Part shown: one piece after another, positions 26,201 to 33,446 of the stretch
How positions within the stretch are numbered: the stretch's first letter is position 1
How the letters are laid out: each line of letters opens with the position of its first letter
Origin: Bacteroidaceae bacterium
GTDB taxonomy: Bacteria > Bacteroidota > Bacteroidia > Bacteroidales > Bacteroidaceae
Length of the DNA stretch: 45,303 nt
Assembly (NCBI GenBank): GCA_017522785.1
Contig: JAFWYF010000030.1
Location: 1-45,303, forward strand
Direction: 5' to 3'
Notes under the pieces: generated by a model
What the model was told of the DNA's origin: nothing
Databases searched by the model: none
Seen by the model: only the letters and a program-made list of their open reading frames with translations
Made by a program: the position numbers and the translations under genes

Positions 26201-27304
26201 ATGGAACACCCCGAAAACGATAAAGCATACAAAGGTTTAAAGGTTAACGAAGGGATTGAGCAACCCAACTCTCTGAATCCGTACCTTTCACAGATAAAAC
26301 GCAAACGAGCACCCAGCCTCTCTGTAGATGATTATGTAAACGGAATACTTCGTGGCGATGTAACAATTCTCTCGCGCGCTGTTACATTGATAGAAAGCCT
26401 GTTACCTGAACACCAAACATTAGCACAAGAGGTTGTTGAACGTTGCTTGCCACACTCAGGCAAATCTGTACGTATAGGCATAACCGGGGTACCCGGTGCC
26501 GGCAAAAGTACATCTATTGATTCTTTTGGCATGCATGTGCTACGCGAAAAAGGAGGCAAGCTCGCAGTTTTGGCCGTAGACCCCAGCAGTGAGCGTAGTA
26601 AAGGCAGTATTCTTGGCGACAAAACGCGCATGGAACAACTATCCCAACAGCCTAACGCATTTATACGCCCTAGTGCTTCGGCAGGTTCTTTAGGTGGTGT
26701 AGCTCGCAAAACACGCGAAACAATTGTTCTGTGTGAGGCTGCCGGATACGATACAATTTTTGTAGAAACTGTTGGTGTTGGACAAAGCGAAACAGCCGTC
26801 TATTCAATGGTCGATTTCTTTCTTCTATTACAAATAGCCGGTGCCGGAGACGAACTGCAAGGCATTAAACGAGGCATTATGGAGATGGCCGACGGCATTG
26901 TGATAAACAAAGCAGATGGCAACAACATCGAGGAGGCAAAAAGAGCAGCTGTCCATTATCGCAACGCCCTACAACTATTCCCTATGCCACAAAGCGGGAT
27001 ACGTCCACAGGTACTGACATATTCCGGTTTCTACAATATTGGAATAAAAGAGGTATGGGATATGATATTCGGCTATATCGAAAAGGTTAAAGAGTCGGGG
27101 TTCTTTGAAGAGCGTCGCCATATACAGGCAAAATATTGGATGTACGAAACTATCGACGAACAATTGCGTAACAGATTCTACAATGCACATGGAATGAACG
27201 ATTTGCTCGCAAAATATGAAAGTATGGTGCTCAATGGCAAAATAACCTCATTTGCTGCAGCCGGAAAACTATTGGAACATTACGAAAAGCCGAACAATGG
27301 ATAA
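26201..27304 (+). CDS. meaB: Methylmalonyl-CoA mutase-associated GTPase MeaB
   Basis: 367 residues from ATG 26201 (MEHPENDKAYKG); the frame extends upstream to a TTG, but that part encodes the terminator hairpin. The G domain has Walker A GITGVPGAGKST (96-103), the switch region DKTRMEQL, TVGVGQSE, and the base-specific NKAD. C-terminal dimerisation helices follow. MeaB gates cobalamin delivery to and protects methylmalonyl-CoA mutase, which Bacteroidales use in succinate-propionate metabolism; the mutase genes are not in the window. It overlaps the next gene by 8 bases. Confidence 0.95.
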   Translation: MEHPENDKAYKGLKVNEGIEQPNSLNPYLSQIKRKRAPSLSVDDYVNGILRGDVTILSRAVTLIESLLPEHQTLAQEVVERCLPHSGKSVRIGITGVPGAGKSTSIDSFGMHVLREKGGKLAVLAVDPSSERSKGSILGDKTRMEQLSQQPNAFIRPSASAGSLGGVARKTRETIVLCEAAGYDTIFVETVGVGQSETAVYSMVDFFLLLQIAGAGDELQGIKRGIMEMADGIVINKADGNNIEEAKRAAVHYRNALQLFPMPQSGIRPQVLTYSGFYNIGIKEVWDMIFGYIEKVKESGFFEERRHIQAKYWMYETIDEQLRNRFYNAHGMNDLLAKYESMVLNGKITSFAAAGKLLEHYEKPNNG

Positions 27305-27830
27305 GCAGGCATTAAGAAAAAGGATTAGAGAGGAGTTAAAACGACTCAACAACGAGCAAAAGGCTATTGAAGCATCATGGATACACCGAGAAGTAATGAC
27401 GCTCGATGCACTGAAAGAGGCACAAACTGTCGCACTGTTCGCCTCATTGCCCGACGAGCCATCTACAGAAGAATTATTAAAGGACATTTCGGCACGTTGC
27501 AAGGTTGTCATTCCGCGCATCATCGGTGAACGGATGGAGTTTCTGCCCTATGTTCCCGAAAAGACAAGTTGCGGAACATATAGTATAATGGAGCCTACCG
27601 AAGGGGAAGTTGTTCATCCTGCAGAAATTGATGTTGCCATTATTCCCGGAGTTGCATTTACATCGGATGGTATACGCATGGGACGCGGAAAAGGTTTCTA
27701 CGACAGATATATGGCCGAAAATAGTTTTAGAGCCCTAAAAATTGGAATTTGCTTTTCGTGCCAAGTTGTAGAATATATACTTTACGAGAAACACGACATT
27801 AAGATGGATATGGTTATATATAAAAAATAA
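27297..27830 (+). CDS. 5-formyltetrahydrofolate cyclo-ligase
   Basis: 177 residues from ATG 27297, overlapping the meaB end by 8 bases in another frame. It converts 5-formyl-THF to methenyl-THF with ATP. N-terminal basic helix QALRKRIREELKRLN, the middle LFASLPDEPST, and the signature GIRMGRGKGFYDRYM near the end are all present. Length is normal. Likely translationally coupled to meaB, though their pathways are not directly linked. Confidence 0.93.
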   Translation: MDKQALRKRIREELKRLNNEQKAIEASWIHREVMTLDALKEAQTVALFASLPDEPSTEELLKDISARCKVVIPRIIGERMEFLPYVPEKTSCGTYSIMEPTEGEVVHPAEIDVAIIPGVAFTSDGIRMGRGKGFYDRYMAENSFRALKIGICFSCQVVEYILYEKHDIKMDMVIYKK

Positions 27831-27850
27831 GCCCCAAATAACTTTGGGGC
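27831..27850 (-). terminator. Terminator for tRNA-Gln
   Basis: GCCCCAAA / TTTGGGGC arms with a 4-base loop; reading on the minus strand the hairpin follows the CCA end by one base and is followed by TTATTTTTTA. On the plus strand it sits just after the cyclo-ligase stop but lacks a U-run. Confidence 0.7.
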
Positions 27851-27924
27851 TGGTTGGGCGACAAGGACTCGAACCTTGAATGACAGGACCAGAATCTGTA
27901 GTGTTACCATTACACCATCGCCCA
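27851..27924 (-). tRNA. tRNA-Gln(CTG)
   Basis: 74-nt cloverleaf with encoded CCA: acceptor TGGGCGA/TCGCCCA with discriminator A, D arm GTGT/ACAC, anticodon loop TTCTGGT with CTG at 34-36, 4-base variable loop, T arm CAAGG-TTCGAGT-CCTTG. The last anticodon-stem pair is A31-C39, a mismatch. It reads codon CAG. It is single, between two plus-strand operons. Confidence 0.93.
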
Positions 27925-27940
27925 ATTCTCAAATGCGATG

Positions 27941-27948
27941 CAAAGATA
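27941..27948 (-). promoter_or_regulatory. -7 box for tRNA-Gln
   Basis: TATCTTTG on the minus strand, an exact TAnnTTTG match, ending 16 bases before the mature tRNA 5' end. No clear -33 TTG at the right distance. Confidence 0.5.
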
Positions 27949-28043
27949 CTACTTTTTTCTTTAAAAAAAATGTTTAAACCATTTTTTTGCTTAAATATTT
28001 CAAAAAAAAGAGAACAATAGTCTAAAAAGAGGATAAATCTAAC

Positions 28044-28051
28044 TATCTTCG
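28044..28051 (+). promoter_or_regulatory. -7 box for rsfS-ftsH-cdsA
   Basis: TATCTTCG, 50 bases before the rsfS ATG. The upstream A-rich region lacks a clear -33 element. Confidence 0.4.
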
Positions 28052-28101
28052 CAAATAATTTAAAGTTGTTATTAACAATAAAAAATATTATAGGAACTGC
28101 T

Positions 28102-28473
28102 ATGCAAAAAAAGACTTTAAGCAGCAAGACACTTATTAAACATATTACAGAGGCTATACAAGAGAAAAAAGGGAAAAATATTGTTATAGCAGATCTCACG
28201 AAACTAGGGAACACAATTTGCGATTATTTCGTTATTTGTCAAGGTAACTCACCAGCACAAGTAGGAGCCATTACCGACTCAGTCGAAGAGGAGCTTCGTG
28301 TAAAATGCGGCTACAAGCCGTATGCTGTCGATGGTTTAAGAAATGCTCAATGGGTAGCTATGGATTATGGCGAAATATTGGTGCATGTATTTTTACCCGA
28401 TATGCGAGAGTTCTACGACATTGAGCACTTGTGGGCAGATGCGAAATTGAAAGCAATTCCCGACTTAGACTAA
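28102..28473 (+). CDS. rsfS: Ribosomal silencing factor RsfS
   Basis: 123 residues from ATG 28102 (MQKKTLSSKTL). RsfS binds uL14 on the large subunit and blocks subunit joining when nutrients are short. Family motifs: KGKNIVIADLTKLGNTICDYFVICQG, VDGLRNAQWVAMDYGEILVHVF, EFYDIEHLWADAK. Length is normal. The upstream extension to 28066 lies in the leader. It is followed by ftsH after 15 bases; rsfS-ftsH-cdsA is a usual Bacteroidales order. Confidence 0.95.
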   Translation: MQKKTLSSKTLIKHITEAIQEKKGKNIVIADLTKLGNTICDYFVICQGNSPAQVGAITDSVEEELRVKCGYKPYAVDGLRNAQWVAMDYGEILVHVFLPDMREFYDIEHLWADAKLKAIPDLD

Positions 28474-28488
28474 AAGAAAAGATTATAT

Positions 28489-30459
28489 ATGGCAAATAAT
28501 AAGAATAGTAGGAAAAAGAACTATTTCACATGGTTCTACATGGCAATTGGTATTGCTCTGATGATAATGTATATGTTTGGAGGCGATGGAGGAGCGTATA
28601 CCAAAAATGTCGATTACACAGAATTTAAGAACTACATATCAAAAGGATATGTAGAGAAATTGGTTATTTATGATGATAACGAAGCCGAGGCATTTATATA
28701 CCCCGACTCTGCGAAATATATTTTTGAAAAAACGCCCTCGAAATTTGGCGAGCGCACAATGGTTACCACCAGAATTGGTTCTGCAGAGAAATTCGAGGAG
28801 TTTCTGGAGAGAGCAGATTTCGATGGAAGTATTATTAACAAAGAAAAGCCCCAATTCTGGAATGGATTCCTTATAAATGTATTACCACTTGTATTCTTTA
28901 TTGGAATTTGGATATTTTTGATGCGTCGCATGAGTGGTGGCGGACAAGGAGGAGGCGGAGTATTTAACGTTGGAAAATCGCAAGCACGCCTGTTCGACAA
29001 AGGCAAAGACGACCGTATTACGTTCAAAGATGTGGCAGGACAAGAGGGTGCAAAACAGGAAGTTCAGGAAATTGTAGACTTTCTTAAGAGCCCACAACGA
29101 TACACCGACCTAGGTGGTAAAATACCTAAAGGAGCTCTATTGGTAGGTCCTCCGGGAACAGGTAAAACACTACTGGCAAAAGCTGTTGCCGGCGAAGCAA
29201 ATGTGCCATTCTTCTCATTGTCGGGTTCCGACTTTGTAGAGATGTTTGTTGGTGTAGGCGCATCGCGTGTAAGAGACCTGTTCAGACAAGCAAAAGAAAA
29301 AGCACCTTGTATAATTTTTATTGACGAGATTGACGCTGTTGGTCGCGCACGAGGCAAAAACCCCGCGATGGGTGGCAACGACGAACGCGAGAACACCCTA
29401 AACCAATTATTAACCGAAATGGATGGTTTTGGTACTAATAGCGGTATAATTATAATGGCTGCAACAAATCGCGCCGACATTCTCGACAAAGCATTGTTGC
29501 GTGCAGGACGTTTCGACCGTCAGATACATGTAGACCTACCCGACCTAAATGAGCGAAAGGATGTATTTGGAGTGCATTTGCGCCCTCTGAAATTGGATGA
29601 GTCGGTAGATGTAGATTTATTGGCGCGCCAAACACCCGGATTCTCGGGTGCAGACATAGCCAATGTCTGTAACGAAGCAGCCCTCATTGCCGCACGACGT
29701 GAGAAGAAAGCAGTAGACAAACAAGATTTTCTCGATGCAGTAGACCGTATTGTAGGTGGCTTGGAAAAGAAGAGCAAGGTGATGACAAGCCACGAAAAAG
29801 AGACTATTGCGTTGCACGAAGCAGGACATGCAACTCTGTCGTGGTTCTTGGAGCACGCCAACCCATTGATAAAAGTTACAATAGTTCCACGAGGAAGAGC
29901 ATTAGGCGCTGCATGGTATCTGCCTGAAGAACGTCAGATTACCACCAAAGAACAGATGCTCGACGAGATGTGCGCAATCCTTGGAGGACGTGCCGCAGAG
30001 GAACTTTTCACCGGACACATATCTACCGGTGCAATGAACGACCTTGAGCGTGTAACAAAGCAGGCTTATGGAATGATTGCATACGCAGGCATGAGCGACA
30101 AATTACCCAATTTATGCTACTATAACAATAGTGAATATTCTTTCCAACGTCCTTACAGCGAAAAAACAGCCGAGCTCATCGATAACGAGGTTAAGGCTTT
30201 GATAAACAACCAATACGAACGTGCAAAAGAGATTCTTTTGGAGCATAAAGAGGGACATGCCGAGTTGGCAAAGGTTTTATTGGAGAATGAGGTTATTTTT
30301 GCCGAAGATGTAGAGAAAATCTTTGGTAAACGCCCATGGGCTTCGCGTAGCGAGGAGATTTTTGCAAAAGAGGAGAAATCAGAGAGCGAGACAGCCATTG
30401 AAGAGAACAGCACAATGGAATGTGCCGACAACATCGAGGAGACCGAGAACAAAGAATAA
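28489..30459 (+). CDS. ftsH: ATP-dependent zinc metalloprotease FtsH
   Basis: 656 residues. Membrane-anchored AAA+ hexamer that degrades membrane and regulatory proteins. Two helices (about 12-30 and 125-145) enclose a periplasmic domain. Walker A GPPGTGKT begins at residue 220, Walker [13 protein letters not shown], then the second region of homology [20 protein letters not shown]. The zinc site is HEAGH from residue 443. The C-terminal 30 residues are highly acidic. Second gene of rsfS-ftsH-cdsA; LpxC turnover is its classic link to lipid synthesis, consistent with cdsA and lpxB nearby. Confidence 0.98.
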   Translation: MANNKNSRKKNYFTWFYMAIGIALMIMYMFGGDGGAYTKNVDYTEFKNYISKGYVEKLVIYDDNEAEAFIYPDSAKYIFEKTPSKFGERTMVTTRIGSAEKFEEFLERADFDGSIINKEKPQFWNGFLINVLPLVFFIGIWIFLMRRMSGGGQGGGGVFNVGKSQARLFDKGKDDRITFKDVAGQEGAKQEVQEIVDFLKSPQRYTDLGGKIPKGALLVGPPGTGKTLLAKAVAGEANVPFFSLSGSDFVEMFVGVGASRVRDLFRQAKEKAPCIIFIDEIDAVGRARGKNPAMGGNDERENTLNQLLTEMDGFGTNSGIIIMAATNRADILDKALLRAGRFDRQIHVDLPDLNERKDVFGVHLRPLKLDESVDVDLLARQTPGFSGADIANVCNEAALIAARREKKAVDKQDFLDAVDRIVGGLEKKSKVMTSHEKETIALHEAGHATLSWFLEHANPLIKVTIVPRGRALGAAWYLPEERQITTKEQMLDEMCAILGGRAAEELFTGHISTGAMNDLERVTKQAYGMIAYAGMSDKLPNLCYYNNSEYSFQRPYSEKTAELIDNEVKALINNQYERAKEILLEHKEGHAELAKVLLENEVIFAEDVEKIFGKRPWASRSEEIFAKEEKSESETAIEENSTMECADNIEETENKE

Positions 30460-30480
30460 CAAAATAAAAAACAATCTACT

Positions 30481-31299
30481 ATGAAAAAGTTAATCATTCG
30501 TGGAGCAACAGGCTTGATATTTGTAGCACTGCTCATATCGGCGATATTATATAATTATATATCGTTCGGAGTACTGTTTGCCATTGTTACCGGATTGGCA
30601 GTAAATGAATTTTGCAACCTTGTAAAAGAGCACAAAAAAACAACATTCAGCACATATCTGGCTGTTCTTGGTGGTGTATATCTTTTCTTTGCACTTTTTG
30701 CAACGACCTATTTGAATGTATCGAACACAATGATGCTTTTTGTGCCATACATTCTATTGGTTATATATATGTTCATACGTGAGTTATACAGAAAAGAGGG
30801 AGGTGCAACAGACAACTATGCCTATTTTACACTATCACAGGTGTATGCGGCTCTACCTTTTGCTTTACTCAATGTATTAGCCGCGCATGGTAGTGGTGTA
30901 TACAATTACATATATCCTATTGCTATATTTATTTTCTTGTGGAGCAACGACACAGGAGCATTCTGCGTAGGATGCAGTATAGGACGACATAAGATGTTTG
31001 AACGTATATCTCCCAAAAAGTCGTGGGAGGGTTTTGTAGGCGGTGCTGTTACAGCCATTTTGGCCGGCTACATTGTATCGCTGTTTTTTGACCAGCTGAA
31101 CACTTTGCAGTGGATGGGTATGTCGGCTACTGTAGTTGCAGCAGGAACAATGGGCGACCTTATTGAATCGTGCATGAAACGCGAAATGGGCATTAAAGAT
31201 TCCGGTAATATACTCCCCGGACATGGAGGTATTCTGGACCGTTTCGACAGTACAATCCTTGCGGTACCCGCAGTAATTGTATATTTGTGCCTTATTTAA
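30481..31299 (+). CDS. cdsA: Phosphatidate cytidylyltransferase
   Basis: 272 residues with about eight membrane helices. It makes CDP-diacylglycerol from phosphatidate and CTP. The family signature is at the C terminus: ESCMKREMGIKDSGNI, then LPGHGGILDRFDS; another conserved part is SPKKSWEGFVGG. Length is normal. Starts 21 bases after ftsH and ends before a large bidirectional terminator shared with lpxB. Confidence 0.96.
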   Translation: MKKLIIRGATGLIFVALLISAILYNYISFGVLFAIVTGLAVNEFCNLVKEHKKTTFSTYLAVLGGVYLFFALFATTYLNVSNTMMLFVPYILLVIYMFIRELYRKEGGATDNYAYFTLSQVYAALPFALLNVLAAHGSGVYNYIYPIAIFIFLWSNDTGAFCVGCSIGRHKMFERISPKKSWEGFVGGAVTAILAGYIVSLFFDQLNTLQWMGMSATVVAAGTMGDLIESCMKREMGIKDSGNILPGHGGILDRFDSTILAVPAVIVYLCLI

Positions 31300-31325
31300 A
31301 CAATTTTTTATAGAATATAAAAGAA

Positions 31326-31373
31326 TCAAAAATAGTAAAAGGAGGCTCATGAGCCTCCTTTTACTATTTTTGA
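31326..31373. terminator. Perfect 48-base palindrome, bidirectional terminator overlapping lpxB end
   Basis: 24-base arms without a single mismatch and with no spacer, meeting at 31349/31350. AAAAATAGTAAAAGGAGGC on one side gives U-rich tails on both strands. It ends cdsA and lpxB, and the last eight codons and stop of lpxB lie inside it. Confidence 0.85.
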
Positions 31374-32489
31374 TATTATGATTTCTGCCGCTCGTTGCGA
31401 AGCCCCCGGTGCACCGAGTATTTCGGACATGCGTTCATAGCCACGTAACATTGCATGACGCTCGGGAGAGGTTTCGGGAAGTATCAATGCCAATTCGGAT
31501 ATAACATTTGGCAAACACATATCGGCTGCAACCAATTCGGTAACAACCTCACTATCGGCTATAAGATTTACCAACGAGATATATTTAACCTTTAAGAAAT
31601 AGGGTTTAACTTTTGAGACAAACCAAGGTGCCGCTGTAGCATAACAAACAACCTGAGGAACAGCAAACAGCGAAGTTTCAAGTGTGGCTGTGCCCGATGT
31701 AACAAGAGCCGCATGAGAATGTTTCAAAAGAGGATAAGTCTCTCCAAAGATTATTTTTGCTCCACCGCTAAGATATGGAGCATAAAACTCCATGTCTATT
31801 CCCGGAGCGCCGGCTATCACCGGCTGATACTGGGGGAATTGCGACATAGCCTCGAGCATCATTGTAAGATTGCCTTTTATCTCTTGCCGGCGACTGCCTG
31901 CAAGCAGAGCTACAATAGGTCGCTCGTCAAGTCCGTTTCTTTCACGAAACTCTTTGGGAGTCTCTTTGTCGTTCTTAAGAAAAGAGGCTACAGCATCTAC
32001 ACAAGGGTTACCTACATAGTGTATTGGGTAATCGTGTTTTTTGAAATATTCAACCTCGAATGGCAATATCGAAAATAGTTCATCTACATCGCGCTTAATG
32101 CTTTTAATTCGCCCCTCGCGAGAAGCCCAAATTTTGGGTGCAATGTAATAATATACCGGTATATTGGTATTCGCATGAATATACTTTGCGATAGAGAGAT
32201 TAAAGCCGGGATAATCGACAAGAATGAGCACATCGGGCGACCACGAGACAATGTCGTTGCGACATATCTTCATATTTGCCAATATTGTTCTTAGATTGAG
32301 CATTACCGACAAGAAACCCATATAGGCAGTGTCGCGGTAGTGCCTAACACACTCACCACCTACAGCCAACATAAGGTCGCCACCCCAAAAACGAAACTGC
32401 GCGTTTGTATCGCGTTCTTTTATTGCTTTCATTAGGTTCGAAGCATGCAAATCGCCCGAAGCCTCTCCAACAATAAGATAATATTTCAT
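31347..32489 (-). CDS. lpxB: Lipid-A-disaccharide synthase
   Basis: 380 residues. It joins UDP-diacylglucosamine and lipid X to make the lipid A disaccharide (GT19). N-terminal YYLIVGEASGDLHASNLM, then FWGGDLM, the glycine/proline-rich VDYPGFNLSIAKY, YYIAPKIWASREGRIKSIKRDVDELFSILPFEVEYF, LLAGSRRQEI, and the C-terminal VTSGTATLETSLF are all family hallmarks. The stop lies inside the terminator palindrome. Downstream of surE by 24 bases. Confidence 0.96.
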   Translation of the reverse strand: MKYYLIVGEASGDLHASNLMKAIKERDTNAQFRFWGGDLMLAVGGECVRHYRDTAYMGFLSVMLNLRTILANMKICRNDIVSWSPDVLILVDYPGFNLSIAKYIHANTNIPVYYYIAPKIWASREGRIKSIKRDVDELFSILPFEVEYFKKHDYPIHYVGNPCVDAVASFLKNDKETPKEFRERNGLDERPIVALLAGSRRQEIKGNLTMMLEAMSQFPQYQPVIAGAPGIDMEFYAPYLSGGAKIIFGETYPLLKHSHAALVTSGTATLETSLFAVPQVVCYATAAPWFVSKVKPYFLKVKYISLVNLIADSEVVTELVAADMCLPNVISELALILPETSPERHAMLRGYERMSEILGAPGASQRAAEIIISKIVKGGS

Positions 32490-32513
32490 ACGCTTTATTT
32501 AAAACAGATACAA

Positions 32514-33290
32514 TCAAACATCTAAATTCCACTCTTGCATGTCTTGCAAAAGTGCGTAATCGGTTAGGTCTATTTTTGTAGGAGTTATTACAACATAATT
32601 ATTTTCCAGTGCCACTTTATCGGCATTTTCATCACTATCGCTACATGCAAAACTACCTGTAAGCCAATACCATGTTCCACCATTAGGATGCGTGTGTGCA
32701 CCCCATTCGTTTAGCCACTCTCCATTTGCCTGACGACACACTTTGACGCCTGCATACGAAGGAGAATCGGGGAAATTCACATTGAGGCAACTCCCTTTTG
32801 GCAGTCCGCGATGTAACACTTCGCCGACGACTTTTCGTATGTAGGGAAGAGTTGGGGTGAAATTGGCATCGGCATCGTGCGAACACAAAGAGAAAGCAAT
32901 TGAAGGAACCCCTTTCATGCAACCTTCGAGCACAACACCCATAGTACCCGAGTAGTGAGCATTGACTGCTGAATTATCACCGTGATTTATTCCACCAACC
33001 ACTAAATCGGGTTTACGGGAAAGGACCGATTCATATGCCACCTTTACACAATCTACCGGTGTTCCGGTACAGGAGTATACCTGCACACCGTTTTCATCTT
33101 TCACTTTTTTTAGTGTAATGGGAATTTCACTGGTTATTGCGCATCCTTTTCCTGAACGGCCCGTATGTGGAGCTACAGCAACCACATCGCCAAATTCCGA
33201 GAGAACATTTATTAGTGTATTTATACCTTTCGCCAAATATCCATCATCGTTTGAGACCAATATCAAAGGTCTTTCTACTTGTTTACCCAT
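32514..33290 (-). CDS. surE: 5'/3'-nucleotidase SurE
   Basis: 258 residues. Metal-dependent phosphatase acting on nucleoside monophosphates and short polyphosphates. Metal ligands in SNDDG (Asn14-Gly17), the loop SGKGCAITSEIP, GTPVDCVKVA, and GGINHGDNSAVNAHYSGTMG. Length is normal. First gene of surE-lpxB, an order found in many Bacteroidales. Confidence 0.96.
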   Translation of the reverse strand: MGKQVERPLILVSNDDGYLAKGINTLINVLSEFGDVVAVAPHTGRSGKGCAITSEIPITLKKVKDENGVQVYSCTGTPVDCVKVAYESVLSRKPDLVVGGINHGDNSAVNAHYSGTMGVVLEGCMKGVPSIAFSLCSHDADANFTPTLPYIRKVVGEVLHRGLPKGSCLNVNFPDSPSYAGVKVCRQANGEWLNEWGAHTHPNGGTWYWLTGSFACSDSDENADKVALENNYVVITPTKIDLTDYALLQDMQEWNLDV

Positions 33291-33310
33291 CTTCTATTCA
33301 TTTTATAGTG

Positions 33311-33344
33311 CGAAGATACACAAAAATTTGCAGATATAAGCAAT
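33311..33344 (-). promoter_or_regulatory. Promoter for surE-lpxB
   Basis: On the minus strand ATTG (33344-33341), 22 bases, TATCTTCG (33318-33311). The leader would be about 15 bases. Confidence 0.45.
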
Positions 33345-33446
33345 TATAATTATATTTACAGCCGTAATATAAAAACCGCAAAGTTTAGTTTCTGTTTAAG
33401 AAATCCCAAAAACCTGTCTAAAACAAAACAAAATAGATAAACGATT

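Noticed and set aside
27735-28214. Minus-strand 159-codon frame across the tRNA region
   Set aside because: It runs through tRNA-Gln, its promoter and the rsfS start, with no family resemblance.
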